From assembly GCA_024640585.1 (NCBI GenBank), contig JAHEEQ010000012.1:1-31524 (forward strand): a DNA stretch of 31,524 nt. Reading direction: 5' to 3'. The translations under genes and the position numbers were made by a program. The notes beneath the pieces are model-generated. The model had not been told where the DNA came from. It saw only the letters and a list, made by a program, of their open reading frames with translations, and did not search any database. Shown one piece after another: positions 1-9,026 of this stretch. Source of the stretch: Micrococcales bacterium. Its GTDB lineage: Bacteria > Actinomycetota > Actinomycetes > S36-B12 > UBA5976. Each line of letters opens with the position of its first letter. The stretch's first letter is position 1.

Positions 1-151
1 CGTGCAGCAATCGAATATCGGATGCAGGCCAAGTTTTGGATACCGCTATGAGTGTGACTTCTTCTGGATTGCGATTCGCATCTTCACAGGCTTTATGGAT
101 TCGGGTCCTTATGTCAGCTAGATTCGAATTAAGTTCGTCAATCCGATTCAT
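1..151 (-). CDS. yggS: YggS/PLPBP family pyridoxal-phosphate homeostasis protein, N-terminal part
   Basis: Only the first 50 codons are in the window; the gene runs off the left edge. The start ATG overlaps the pgeF stop codon as ATGA, which fixes the start and suggests translational coupling. The visible peptide begins MNRIDELNSNLADIRTRI and continues to a VTLIAVSKTWPASDIR segment. The Lys of VSKT (residue 39) matches the lysine that holds PLP in this single-domain, fold-type III family. Family members buffer free PLP and affect amino-acid and vitamin B6 balance; no enzyme reaction is established. A yggS gene directly after ftsZ and pgeF is the usual actinobacterial order, with sepF commonly next, outside this window. 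Confidence 0.9.
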   Translation of the reverse strand, partial: MNRIDELNSNLADIRTRIHKACEDANRNPEEVTLIAVSKTWPASDIRLLH

Positions 152-861
152 AGCAAAACCACAAATCCCGCTTGCCTGCCAGTTTTGCCATCACGACGAT
201 GTGAAAACAATTCTGCAGTTTCAAAAGTGCAATCACCGACCATCTCAACGCTATTCATGACGGGTTTTAGTTTTGCCTTTAGTCCGAGTCTCAAATCAAT
301 TCCAGTGCCGACAACTGCATCGGGCAATACTTTTGAAACTGCTGCTCTTCTAGTTTCGTCCACCTGATAGCAACTGCCACAAATAGCAGGGCCGAGCAAT
401 ACCTGAGTATTTTTTAAACTTCCACCCAAGTCTTCAAGTGCGTCACAAATTGAAATATGTATTTCGTCTGCTGCACCTTTCCATCCAATGTGCGCAGTCA
501 AAGCAATTTTCTTTTCCGCATCGACAGCAATTAGTGGAACACAGTCGGCACCTAAAGTGGAAAGCACCGTTTCGCGACGTTTTGTGATGAGCCCATCAAC
601 ATCTGGAAACAAACCACTTGATTTTTCGACAAAACCAATGTCGGTTCCGTGCACAGGACCTGGCCAAGTGACATCTTTGAATCCGAACTCCTCGAGGGCT
701 TTGCTTCTGTTGAAAGCAACTGCGATTGCGTTGTCTTGCACATGTGTAGCAAGATTCAAAGAATCGTAAGGAGGCAAACTATTTCCACCTGTACGATTTG
801 AAAAAGCCCACTTAGCAATCTGTTTGCCACTTGCATTTTCAAAAAATCCAAAAGTGAGCAT
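148..861 (-). CDS. pgeF: Peptidoglycan editing factor PgeF (YfiH/DUF152, laccase-domain family)
   Basis: A 237-residue cytoplasmic protein of the usual family length. The three metal-binding residues are visible: His71 in VHGTDIG, Cys107 in GADCVPL and His124 in AHIGWKG. A GPAICGSCYQVDE block and a C-terminal RRDGKTGRQAGF block also fit the family. These proteins were long annotated as polyphenol oxidases. E. coli PgeF is known to remove L-serine wrongly built into the peptidoglycan stem in place of L-alanine, so an editing role fits its place beside the mur genes. It starts with ATG 5 bases after the ftsZ stop and overlaps yggS by 4 bases, so it is probably transcribed with ftsZ. The substrate in this organism is inferred from the family. 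Confidence 0.93.
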   Translation of the reverse strand: MLTFGFFENASGKQIAKWAFSNRTGGNSLPPYDSLNLATHVQDNAIAVAFNRSKALEEFGFKDVTWPGPVHGTDIGFVEKSSGLFPDVDGLITKRRETVLSTLGADCVPLIAVDAEKKIALTAHIGWKGAADEIHISICDALEDLGGSLKNTQVLLGPAICGSCYQVDETRRAAVSKVLPDAVVGTGIDLRLGLKAKLKPVMNSVEMVGDCTFETAELFSHRRDGKTGRQAGFVVLL

Positions 862-866
862 GAGAT

Positions 867-2060
867 TTACTTCAAGAAGTCTGGAACATCAATCTCTTCG
901 CCCAATTCGGTATCATCAAATACGATTTTGCGAGTTGGACCTGCGTAACTTGGAATCTCTACTGGAGTTGGGCCGAACCCTTCGTTAGAAACTGATTCAG
1001 GAGTGACTTCAGCATCTTGATTCAACCAAGTTGGGATTGGGTTTTCTTCAGGTGCATCCTGAATCTGTCCTTCTTCATTGGTTTCAATAACTGGTGCTGG
1101 ACGGTATGAAGGGGTGCCAGAATCAAAGCCAGCTGCAACGACAGTGATCTTTACTTCATCGCCAAGTTTTTCGTCTACCGACATGCCCCAAATTACGTTT
1201 GCATCTTTGTGAACCGCTGCCTTGATCAAGTTGGCAGCATCATTCACCTCGAAAAGGCCAATATCGCTCGCGCCGGCGATTGAGATCAAAACATTACGAG
1301 CGCCTTCAATACTTTCTTCTAGTAATGGTGAGGCAATAGCTGCTTCGGCTGCAGCAGTTGCACGGTTTTCGCCACGTGCTTTGCCAATGCCCATGAACGC
1401 ACCGCCAGCTCCCTGCATGACACTCTTTACATCTGCGAAGTCAAGATTGATAAGTCCTGGAGTTGTGATGATCTCTGTGATACCACCAACTCCGTGAAGC
1501 AACACGGTGTCAGCGGCTTTGAATGCGTCAATCATCGAAATAGATTTATCAGAAAGTGAAAGTAAACGTTCGTTTGGAATGACGATCAAAGTGTCAACTT
1601 CTTTACGAAGTTCTTCGATACCAAGTTCGGCTTGTTGCATTCGGCGAGCATTTTCGAACGGGAAAGGCTTTGTGACCACACCTACAGTGAGTGCTCCGAG
1701 TTTGCGTGCAATTCGTGCGACAACTGGGGCCGCACCGGTGCCAGTTCCGCCACCTTCACCTGCGGTAACGAAAACCATGTCAGCGCCGCGCAAAATATCT
1801 TCGATCACAGCTTCATCCGCTTCTGCAGACAATCGACCAGTTTCAGGATTTGCACCCGCACCTAATCCTTTGGTTACTTCGCGTCCAAGTTCATGTTTTA
1901 CATTTGCATCTACCAACATTAAATCTTGGATGTCTGTATTCAATGCGATGAACTCAACACCTTTGAGGCCGCCGTCGATCATGCGACTAATGGCTTTACC
2001 GCCACCGCCACCTACGCCAACTACTTTGATAACCGCGAGGTAATTTTGTCCTGATGTCAC
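867..2060 (-). CDS. ftsZ: Cell division protein FtsZ
   Basis: Tubulin-like GTPase that forms the Z ring at midcell. I chose the GTG at 2060 (397 residues) because AGAGGA sits about 6 bases upstream and the protein then begins VTSGQNYLAVIKVVG, as in other actinobacterial FtsZ. A TTG at 2087 in the same frame is less likely. The tubulin signature GEGGGTGTGAAPVVA, the NTD box and the T7-loop region (NLDFADVKSVM) are all present. The tail ends in DVPDFLK, the conserved peptide that binds partners such as SepF, after a variable acidic linker. One oddity: the first glycine-rich loop reads GGGGGKAISRM, with Lys where bacterial FtsZ normally has Asn. It has its own upstream gap, so separate promoter control beside dcw readthrough is likely. 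Confidence 0.98.
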   Translation of the reverse strand: MTSGQNYLAVIKVVGVGGGGGKAISRMIDGGLKGVEFIALNTDIQDLMLVDANVKHELGREVTKGLGAGANPETGRLSAEADEAVIEDILRGADMVFVTAGEGGGTGTGAAPVVARIARKLGALTVGVVTKPFPFENARRMQQAELGIEELRKEVDTLIVIPNERLLSLSDKSISMIDAFKAADTVLLHGVGGITEIITTPGLINLDFADVKSVMQGAGGAFMGIGKARGENRATAAAEAAIASPLLEESIEGARNVLISIAGASDIGLFEVNDAANLIKAAVHKDANVIWGMSVDEKLGDEVKITVVAAGFDSGTPSYRPAPVIETNEEGQIQDAPEENPIPTWLNQDAEVTPESVSNEGFGPTPVEIPSYAGPTRKIVFDDTELGEEIDVPDFLK

Positions 2061-2193
2061 TGTGATTCCTCTCGTAGGAACCCTCAACCTTTAGAAAAGG
2101 CTTAGAGTCCACGCACGTTTTCGTTAAATGCGACAGTAGAGAAAATGCTCACATTTACACGCACATTTCGGGCGTGTCATGCAATTTATCTAT
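2061..2193 (-). promoter_or_regulatory. ftsQ-ftsZ intergenic region, probable ftsZ leader/promoter
   Basis: This 133-bp gap is by far the largest between ftsQ and yggS, where other genes overlap or nearly touch. It holds small inverted repeats read on the minus strand: ACACGC with GCGTGT (2157-2177, 9-base loop), then AAATG-TGAG-CATTT, then CCTTT-TCT-AAAGG just before the ribosome binding site. A weak promoter candidate is TTGCAT followed 19 bases later by TGTAAA. ftsZ is commonly driven by local promoters in actinobacteria, so that role is inferred from position; no strong -35/-10 pair is visible. Confidence 0.4.
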
Positions 2194-2898
2194 TTATTTA
2201 CGCGTGACGGGAACATCTGGGGCGCTCACGTCGAAAATTCGAGCTTTGCGAGTCATTAAAACTTTCAAAACTGAAAGTTTTCGCTCTAACCTAGATGAAT
2301 CCCCGATGATCACAGCTCGCGAATTACCTAATTGCAATTGCACATTGTCTCGGGATGTTGCACTCACATTTTTTACTTGAACTTTTATCCAACCCGGCAA
2401 GTTTGACCAGACTTTCGCAACCTCAACCCGAGCAGCTTTGCCACGAACATTTAAAACCATTAAATCTTTTGGCTGATTAAAAGTCTTTCCATATTCCACA
2501 CCTTTTGCATCTACAAATACCCAGTAATTCGATTTGTGAATAGTTGCTACTGCAATTCTTTCGCTGACAACCAAAATGATTTCATGTGGCCAAGCTCTTC
2601 GCACTTCAACATGATCGATCGAAGAAATGTCTGAAAGATTTTCATTGATTTCGTCACTATTCACTCGTGCAAGCTGAATGCCAAATTGAATATTGGCATC
2701 TGTCACAATCTGTGCGGTGGTGGCAATGGAGTTTCCCGTAACTGTCACTTTTGTAACAGTCAACCAGTTGCTGAAGTAGGCCGCATATGCAGCCAATCCA
2801 CCTAAAACAATAACAGCGCCAATAATTAACGCGCGATTTCTTTTCTTAGCTTTTCTTTTGCGCTCGAGGGATCGAACATTTGAATCGCGATTACTCAT
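2194..2898 (-). CDS. ftsQ: Cell division protein FtsQ (POTRA domain)
   Basis: Bitopic membrane protein of the divisome that joins FtsL and the FtsW/FtsI synthase to the Z ring. I start it at the ATG at 2898 (234 residues); the TTG just before it is less likely. A short basic cytoplasmic tail (ERKRKAKKRNR) leads into one membrane segment near residues 23-43 (ALIIGAVIVLGGLAAYAAYF). A POTRA repeat follows, beginning VTKVTVTGN, then the beta domain with AWPHEIILVVSERIAVA. The start overlaps the murC stop by 8 bases. It has no stop-codon neighbour downstream for 133 bases, unlike the rest of the cluster. Confidence 0.95.
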   Translation of the reverse strand: MSNRDSNVRSLERKRKAKKRNRALIIGAVIVLGGLAAYAAYFSNWLTVTKVTVTGNSIATTAQIVTDANIQFGIQLARVNSDEINENLSDISSIDHVEVRRAWPHEIILVVSERIAVATIHKSNYWVFVDAKGVEYGKTFNQPKDLMVLNVRGKAARVEVAKVWSNLPGWIKVQVKNVSATSRDNVQLQLGNSRAVIIGDSSRLERKLSVLKVLMTRKARIFDVSAPDVPVTRK

Positions 2899-4300
2899 CA
2901 AGGCCAGTCAGTTTCTGCAAAATTTCTGGGCAAAGTAATCCAATTTCGCCAGCACCTAAAGTCATAATGATGTCGCCTGGATTTGCCCGAGCAACTAATT
3001 GATCTGAAACTTTTGACCATGAGGGTTCGAAAACAACATGCGCTGCATCCAAAGTGACATTGCTCGCCAAGGTTTGCCCGCTAGAGCCAGGTATGAATTC
3101 TTCACCTGGTGCAAATACTTCTAAAACCACAACTTCGTCGGCAAGACCAAGACTTTGTCCAAACTCTTTCGAGAAAAGGGCTGTGCGGTAATAGTGATGA
3201 GCTTGGAAGGCGACCACGATTTTTCCATCTCCAACTACTTCGCGTGCAGCTTTGAGTGTGGCAGCAATTTCAGTTGGATGGTGTGCGTAATCGTCATAAA
3301 CGCGAATTCCGTTTGCAGTCCCTTTGAATTCGAACCTGCGTCTGGTCCCTGAAAACATTTCCAAACCTTTGACCACGTCTTCGCTTAGGGCTCCGAGTTC
3401 AAGAGCCGCTATGGCAGCTCCCGTTGCGTTTAATACATTGTGGACGCCAGGGACTCGAAGTTCTGCCGTCAATACAGAATTTTCTTTGTTAATGATTTCA
3501 AATTTCCAACCAAATTTCTCATGGTTGAGCAGGTTTATTTTGAAGTCTGCTTCTTCGCTCTGACCGTATGCAATAACGCGTACGTCTTGGAGACGAGATT
3601 GGGCTGCAAGCTTTGCGCCGCCAAGATCGTCAATACAGATGACCGCTACCCCATCGTTCTTCGACGCGCGTTTCGTAAAGTCTACAAAAGCTACTTCTAA
3701 ACGTTCGTATGTTTGCCAGTAATTTAGATGATCCGGTTCGACATTCGTAACGATTGCGACTTTTGTGTTTAGTTCTAGAAAAGTTCCATCTGATTCATCA
3801 GCTTCGACAACGAATATCTCACCACTTCCTAGATGGGCATTAGAACCTGATTCGTTTAGCTCACTACCAATTGCAAAGGATGGATCCAAAGCTGCGGATT
3901 GAAGTGCGAGTGTAAGCATAGAAGTTGTGGTGGTTTTCCCATGCGTGCCAGCAACCGAAGCAACCACGTATTTATTTGTCAAAGCGGTTAATAGTTCTGC
4001 GCGATTCAAAATCCGAATATTTAAATCTTTCGCTCGATTAAGTTCAGGATTTGAATTGGGCACGGCAGTTGATGCCGCGATGGTGTCAAATAGTGATTCA
4101 CCATATGCACCCGTTAAATGATTTGCATCATGCCCTAAAAAAACTGTGATGCCTTCTGCAGCCAAGGCTTGCAATCTGCGACTGTCTTTGGCATCACTAC
4201 CAGCAACCGTTGCACCTTGAGCGTGAAGCAGTCGCGCGAGACCACTCATGCCAGCGCCACCAATGCCAACGATAAAAACTCGACCTAATGCGTGACTCAT
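2891..4300 (-). CDS. murC: UDP-N-acetylmuramate--L-alanine ligase MurC
   Basis: Cytoplasmic ATP-dependent ligase that adds L-alanine, the first stem residue, to UDP-MurNAc. At 469 residues it has the usual length. The N-terminal Rossmann domain opens FIVGIGGAGMSGLARLL. The ATP loop GTHGKTTTT is at residues 118-126, followed by EADESDGTFLEL and, in the C-terminal domain, YDDYAHHPTEI. The ATG overlaps the murG stop as ATGA. Position between murG and ftsQ is the standard actinobacterial arrangement. Confidence 0.98.
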   Translation of the reverse strand: MSHALGRVFIVGIGGAGMSGLARLLHAQGATVAGSDAKDSRRLQALAAEGITVFLGHDANHLTGAYGESLFDTIAASTAVPNSNPELNRAKDLNIRILNRAELLTALTNKYVVASVAGTHGKTTTTSMLTLALQSAALDPSFAIGSELNESGSNAHLGSGEIFVVEADESDGTFLELNTKVAIVTNVEPDHLNYWQTYERLEVAFVDFTKRASKNDGVAVICIDDLGGAKLAAQSRLQDVRVIAYGQSEEADFKINLLNHEKFGWKFEIINKENSVLTAELRVPGVHNVLNATGAAIAALELGALSEDVVKGLEMFSGTRRRFEFKGTANGIRVYDDYAHHPTEIAATLKAAREVVGDGKIVVAFQAHHYYRTALFSKEFGQSLGLADEVVVLEVFAPGEEFIPGSSGQTLASNVTLDAAHVVFEPSWSKVSDQLVARANPGDIIMTLGAGEIGLLCPEILQKLTGLDE

Positions 4301-5358
4301 TTAGCTACCTGCAAAATCAAATCGACAAAATCTTTAGTACTGTTTGAGTTTCCTAAAGATTTAGCAGCGTTGCCGCATTTTTCGAGCCCTTGTTCTTGCA
4401 ACATCGAGATTGCATCTTTCAAAGTTTTTTTGTTTAGGCTTTGATTTTCGACGATTACCCCGCCGCCAACATCAACGACTGGTTTTGCATTCAAGATTTG
4501 TTCTCCATTGCCAATTGCGAATGGAATAAATACTGAAGGTAAACCGACCGCGCAAATTTCTGCCACCGTCATTGCGCCACTTCTACAAACAACTAAATCG
4601 GCAACTCCATATGCATATTCCATTTTTTCGATGTATGGCACTGCTACATAGTGTGGCAAATTTCGCACAATCTGATCTTCATTGCCTTTGCCAACTGAGT
4701 GCAAAATTTGAAAACCTTCAGAAATTAATTCTGGGGCAAGAGCTACAACTGTTTCATTAATTACGCGAGCGCCTTGACTTCCACCAAAAACTAAAATTGT
4801 TGGTCGGTTTGGATCCAAATTCCAAAGACCAATTCCCGCGCTACGGTTTTGGGTCTTCTCAAAGTGTGCAATGGCATAACGAAGTGGTAATCCGATTTGG
4901 GTTGCATTTGCCATCGAGTTCTTGACGGTTTCAACAACTTTAGTTGCGAACTTCGCTCCAACTTTGTTTGCAATCCCTGGTTTTGCATTTGCTTCGTGCA
5001 CGACAATTGGAATGTTTAAAGATTTCGCCGCTATATATGCCGGAATTGCCACATACCCACCAAATCCGACCACGATTGCCGCTTTAGTGTTAGTTAAATG
5101 CACCTTGGTTTGCCGCACGGCTTTGCGCATACGAAACGGCAAAGTGAATAAGTCCAAATTGATTCGGCGTGGAAGTGGAACTGGTGGAATCAGTGTTAGT
5201 TGATAGCCGCGGGCCGGCACCAGTGTTGTTTCAAGTCCTTTAGAAGTGCCAAGTATCGATATTGAGTCTCCACAATTTCGCGAACGGATTTCGTCTGCGG
5301 TATTGAGTGCAGGTTCGATATGTCCGGCAGTGCCGCCACCTGCTAAGACGATATGCAT
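4297..5358 (-). CDS. murG: UDP-GlcNAc:undecaprenyl-PP-MurNAc-pentapeptide GlcNAc transferase MurG
   Basis: Peripheral membrane glycosyltransferase (GT28) that turns lipid I into lipid II on the inner face of the membrane. The 353-residue protein has the N-terminal acceptor loop GGGTAGHIEPA, the GGSQGARVIN turn of the linker region, and the C-terminal donor-binding CRSGAMTVAEICAVGLP followed by PFAIGNGEQ and NA. Its ATG shares one base with the ftsW stop (TAATG), and its end overlaps murC by 4 bases. Both point to one transcript with coupled translation. Confidence 0.98.
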   Translation of the reverse strand: MHIVLAGGGTAGHIEPALNTADEIRSRNCGDSISILGTSKGLETTLVPARGYQLTLIPPVPLPRRINLDLFTLPFRMRKAVRQTKVHLTNTKAAIVVGFGGYVAIPAYIAAKSLNIPIVVHEANAKPGIANKVGAKFATKVVETVKNSMANATQIGLPLRYAIAHFEKTQNRSAGIGLWNLDPNRPTILVFGGSQGARVINETVVALAPELISEGFQILHSVGKGNEDQIVRNLPHYVAVPYIEKMEYAYGVADLVVCRSGAMTVAEICAVGLPSVFIPFAIGNGEQILNAKPVVDVGGGVIVENQSLNKKTLKDAISMLQEQGLEKCGNAAKSLGNSNSTKDFVDLILQVAK

Positions 5359-6506
5359 TAGTCCCTACTTCGAGCATTCGGTTGCGAATTATTGCGAGCG
5401 AGTGATGCTAATACCCCGACCGCCAGCAAACTGGCAATCATGGATGAGCCGCCATAGGAGATAAAAGGCAGAGGGACGCCGGTTATTGGCACTGCTTGCA
5501 CAATTGCACCGACGTTAATGAAAGTCTGCACGATGAACCAACCCGCAATTCCAAAAGCTGCCATTCGCGAGAAATCGTCGCTGGCATGAAAGGCAATACT
5601 TAGTGCGGTCATCACAAAAAACATCAATAAAAGCAGTGTCAACAAGGTGCCAAAAATGCCAAGTTCCTCGCCAATTACTGAAAGGATGAAATCGGTGTGA
5701 GCGGCCGGAAGTGATCCCCACTTGCCAGTTGAATGCCCGATTCCTTTGCCAAATATTCCGCCGGAAGCTAATGAATATTGCCCTTGTAGGAATTGCCAAC
5801 CGAGACCTGACGGAAAAGATTCTGGCGAAATCCAGGCTTGAAAACGTTCTAGTCGATAGCTCGGTCCAGTGAATGCATAAACCACTACAGCTAAAGCTCC
5901 GACTCCACCAAAAGCAGCAAGATATCTTTTCTGAGTTCCGTGTGCGAAAAAGATTGCTAGCGCTACCCCACCCAAAATAATCGGAGTTCCAAGGTCGCCT
6001 TCAGCTAAAACTAAACCAGTTATCACTGCTGAGATTGTCAACAAGTAAGCATTGTTAGTTAGATTTGTTCGATTTCGAGCCTGTGCACTTGCAAAAATCC
6101 AAGCGCCGAATAAAACTAAAGCAAGCTTTGCAAATTCACTTGGTTGGTAGCGAAATCCGCCAGCAACTTCAATCCAGTTCCGTTGCCCACCCACAGATGT
6201 ACCGATAAAAAGCACCGCACCTAATGATGCCAAAACTATGAGGCCGTAGAGAACAGAAAGTCGCTTCAATTGATTTAGCGAAGTGCGCGATAAAAAGTAA
6301 GCACCGCCAACACCCACCAAAATTGCAAGTAGTTGTTTGAAAGAAAGATTCCAAGCATTTCCAGAAGTTCGGGTAGAAACCACGCTGCTCGCCGAAACCA
6401 CCATCATCAAACCAAAAATACATAACGCGGCCGTGACAGAAATTAGAAAGATGTAGTCATTATTTAGTCTTTGCCGTCTGCCAGCGTCGCTCTTAGTCAT
6501 TGTCAT
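5358..6506 (-). CDS. ftsW: SEDS peptidoglycan glycosyltransferase FtsW
   Basis: Multi-pass membrane glycan polymerase that works with FtsI at the septum. The 382-residue protein shows about ten hydrophobic segments. Conserved SEDS landmarks are visible: NWIEVAGGFRYQPSEFAKLAL, a GDLGTPIILG segment with the acidic region, GKGIGHSTGKWGSLPAAHTDFI, IGEELG, and the C-terminal PLPFISYGGSS. Two ATGs, at 6506 and 6500, are possible. The first follows GGGGAAAAG and overlaps the end of murD by 14 bases. It could only be confused with RodA, but its place beside murG and murD makes FtsW clearly preferable. Confidence 0.96.
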   Translation of the reverse strand: MTMTKSDAGRRQRLNNDYIFLISVTAALCIFGLMMVVSASSVVSTRTSGNAWNLSFKQLLAILVGVGGAYFLSRTSLNQLKRLSVLYGLIVLASLGAVLFIGTSVGGQRNWIEVAGGFRYQPSEFAKLALVLFGAWIFASAQARNRTNLTNNAYLLTISAVITGLVLAEGDLGTPIILGGVALAIFFAHGTQKRYLAAFGGVGALAVVVYAFTGPSYRLERFQAWISPESFPSGLGWQFLQGQYSLASGGIFGKGIGHSTGKWGSLPAAHTDFILSVIGEELGIFGTLLTLLLLMFFVMTALSIAFHASDDFSRMAAFGIAGWFIVQTFINVGAIVQAVPITGVPLPFISYGGSSMIASLLAVGVLASLARNNSQPNARSRD

Positions 6507-7941
6507 TCTTTTCCCCTGTTAGTTTCAATACCGCGCGAGCAAACATGTCTCCGCGTTGAGAATAGTTTTGGTACATATCCCAAGATGCGCAAGCTGGTGC
6601 GAGCAAAACCACATCGCCAGGAATAGCAATCTTCGATGCTTGCAACACAACTTCGTCGATAGCTTCTGGATTTAAATTCGAAACTTCAATTTGCGGGACA
6701 TTCGGAGCATATTTATCCAACGCAGATTTAATTTCATATCGATCACGTCCTAGTAAAACTACCGCTTTGATTTTATTTGCAATCGATTTTGCTAGTTCTG
6801 TGAAATCTTGACCTTTTGCATCTCCACCTGCAATCCAAATGACATTTTCAAAAGAGCTAATGGCGGTTTGGGCTGCATGTGCATTGGTAGCTTTTGAATC
6901 ATCAATATATTTCACACCGTTTACGGTTGCTACATGAGCAACACGGTGCGCTGCTGGTTTGAATTGTTGTAGACCAAGTTTGACAGCTTTCGGATCTATT
7001 CCAAATGCGCGAGCAAGCGCTGCGGCAGCAAGGGCATTAGAGACATTGTGAAGTGCAGCGGGTTGCACATCATCGAGCTCTGCAAGTTCAGTTGCTTCTT
7101 CTCGAGTGTTCGCAACAAAGGTTCTGTCCACTAGAAACTCTTCGACAACACCAAATTCGCCAGGCAACGGAACCGCCAACGTGAATCCGACCGCTCGGCA
7201 TCCTTCGATTACATCTGCTTCTCGAACCATATTCAAAGTGGTTTCATCAGTACTGTTGTAAATGGCTGCAACTTGAGTGCGCTCATAAATCTTTGCTTTT
7301 GCAGAAACATACTCTTCCATTGAACCGAAATGATCTACATGGTCTTCAGCGACATTCAAGCAAACTGTTGCAAGCGGACTCATTGAATAAACAAACGGCA
7401 ATTGAGGAGCGCCGACTTCAACGGCGACAACATCGTAGGGGTCTGGATCCATGACTACTTCAATCATGCTACGACCAATGTTTCCAGCTGCAATGGCCCG
7501 TAATCCTGCTGCTTGCAACATTGATTCGAGCATCAAAGTCGTAGTGGTTTTCCCGTTTGTGCCCGTCACACACAGCCATGGTGCTGGGTTTGAAAGATCC
7601 CGAAGTCGCCAAGCCACTTCCAATTCACCCCAAACTGGAATTCCGCTTTCTATGGCAGTTTGAATGACTGGATGCGAAGGTGGTAATCCAGGTGAAACTA
7701 CGACCACATTTGAAACTGCAGGAAGTGCCAAAGGTTCGCCCAAAATAACGGTTGCGCCAAGGGTCTCGAGAATGTTTTTCTTTTCCTGCAGATCCAATGT
7801 ATCGCGTTCGTCGATTGCAGTTACTTGTGCTCCAAGAAAGGTTAGGTTATCTGCCGCTGCATAACCGGCAATTCCAAGTCCTAAAACTGTGACTCGAATT
7901 TGCGACCAGTCACTGTTTCGATTGAGATTTTCCAGATTCAC
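6493..7941 (-). CDS. murD: UDP-N-acetylmuramoyl-L-alanine--D-glutamate ligase MurD
   Basis: Cytoplasmic ligase adding D-glutamate to UDP-MurNAc-L-Ala. The 482-residue protein has an N-terminal UDP-binding Rossmann fold (VLGLGIAGYAAA), then SPGLPPSHP. The ATP loop GTNGKTTTT begins at residue 127, and DDSKATNAHA with GGDAKGQDF lies in the C-terminal domain. The start codon is GTG, overlapping the mraY stop as GTGA, which makes the start secure despite the non-ATG codon. A run of acidic and valine residues near 200-280 is somewhat divergent but lies outside the active-site motifs. Confidence 0.97.
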   Translation of the reverse strand: MNLENLNRNSDWSQIRVTVLGLGIAGYAAADNLTFLGAQVTAIDERDTLDLQEKKNILETLGATVILGEPLALPAVSNVVVVSPGLPPSHPVIQTAIESGIPVWGELEVAWRLRDLSNPAPWLCVTGTNGKTTTTLMLESMLQAAGLRAIAAGNIGRSMIEVVMDPDPYDVVAVEVGAPQLPFVYSMSPLATVCLNVAEDHVDHFGSMEEYVSAKAKIYERTQVAAIYNSTDETTLNMVREADVIEGCRAVGFTLAVPLPGEFGVVEEFLVDRTFVANTREEATELAELDDVQPAALHNVSNALAAAALARAFGIDPKAVKLGLQQFKPAAHRVAHVATVNGVKYIDDSKATNAHAAQTAISSFENVIWIAGGDAKGQDFTELAKSIANKIKAVVLLGRDRYEIKSALDKYAPNVPQIEVSNLNPEAIDEVVLQASKIAIPGDVVLLAPACASWDMYQNYSQRGDMFARAVLKLTGEKNDND

Positions 7942-9026
7942 TGCCTAATCCATTCGGCGTAAAAGATTGCAATAGCGAGAGCCACACCAAGCGCGTGGAT
8001 TAGCCAAAAACGAACCACGATTGTTACTTCATGCCAGCCAAGTAATTCGAAGTGATGATGTAGTGGCGCCATTCGAAAAATTCGTTTTTTGCGAAGTTTG
8101 AATGAACCAACCTGCAAAATTACTGAAACCGCAGTTGCGACGAACAAGAGGCCAATCAACGGCAGCAACATTTGAGTTTTCGACATGATTGCCAATGCCG
8201 CTAAGCCACCCCCAATTGCAAGTGATCCAGTATCGCCCATGAAGATTTGAGCTGGTGAAGTGTTGTACCAAAGAAAGCCCAGTAATGCGCCAGCAAATGC
8301 GGCAGCAAAAATTGATAAGTCGAATGGGTCAGCAACTGAATAGCAGCGTGGACCAAATTCATAAACGCAGGACTGACCATATTGCCATACAGAAATTACT
8401 GTGTAAGCGCCAAAAGACATCATTGCCGCACCGGTTGCGAGTCCATCAAGGCCATCAGTGAGATTAACTGCGTTGGTTGCGGACACAACGATAAAAATTA
8501 CCCAAACGACAAATAGTCCAGCCGGCAAAACTAAACCTGTATCTCGCACGAAAGAAATAGCTTGGCTGGCAGGTGGCATAGTTGAATTTGTTGGATTGAG
8601 CCAACTAATACTTGGATTTTGGGTTGCCATCCACGCAAAGGCGGCACCAGTGATGACTTGGCCAATTATTTTTGTGCGGGCACGAATTCCGCTACTCCGT
8701 TGTTTGAAAATCTTTAGGTAGTCATCTGCAAATCCGACGGCGCCAAGTGCAAATGTCAAAAACAGTGCGACGAAACTTGAATAGGAAGGAACACGAAAAG
8801 TGATGATGTGCGCAAGCGAATAACCAACCAAAAGTGAAAATAGGATTACTGCTCCACCCATTGCAGGAGTGCCAACTTTTAATTCGTGATCGGGATAGTG
8901 CACATCTTCAGTTGATTGGCGGATGGCTTGAGCTAATCCTTTTTCGCGCAAAAATTTCGCAAAAATCGGAGTGAGGATTAGTGACAAAAGCAGCGAAATA
9001 CCACCTGCAATTAGCACCAACCTCAT
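7938..9026 (-). CDS. mraY: Phospho-N-acetylmuramoyl-pentapeptide transferase MraY
   Basis: Integral membrane enzyme that moves phospho-MurNAc-pentapeptide from UDP to undecaprenyl phosphate, making lipid I. I start it at the ATG at 9026 (362 residues), which overlaps the murF stop as ATGA and gives the usual N-terminus MRLVLIAGG; an in-frame GTG at 9053 is less likely. Landmarks include GTPAMGG, the acidic GFADDYLK, NAVNLTDGLDGLA, and the cytoplasmic FMGDTGSLAIGG and APLHHHFELLGW motifs, which carry the catalytic Asp and His residues of the family. About ten membrane segments are visible. Confidence 0.98.
   Translation of the reverse strand: MRLVLIAGGISLLLSLILTPIFAKFLREKGLAQAIRQSTEDVHYPDHELKVGTPAMGGAVILFSLLVGYSLAHIITFRVPSYSSFVALFLTFALGAVGFADDYLKIFKQRSSGIRARTKIIGQVITGAAFAWMATQNPSISWLNPTNSTMPPASQAISFVRDTGLVLPAGLFVVWVIFIVVSATNAVNLTDGLDGLATGAAMMSFGAYTVISVWQYGQSCVYEFGPRCYSVADPFDLSIFAAAFAGALLGFLWYNTSPAQIFMGDTGSLAIGGGLAALAIMSKTQMLLPLIGLLFVATAVSVILQVGSFKLRKKRIFRMAPLHHHFELLGWHEVTIVVRFWLIHALGVALAIAIFYAEWIRQ

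Noticed and set aside
1507..2043. 178-codon plus-strand open frame antisense to ftsZ
   Set aside because: It lies entirely over the conserved FtsZ GTPase domain, has low-complexity Pro/Ser/Ala content and no family resemblance.
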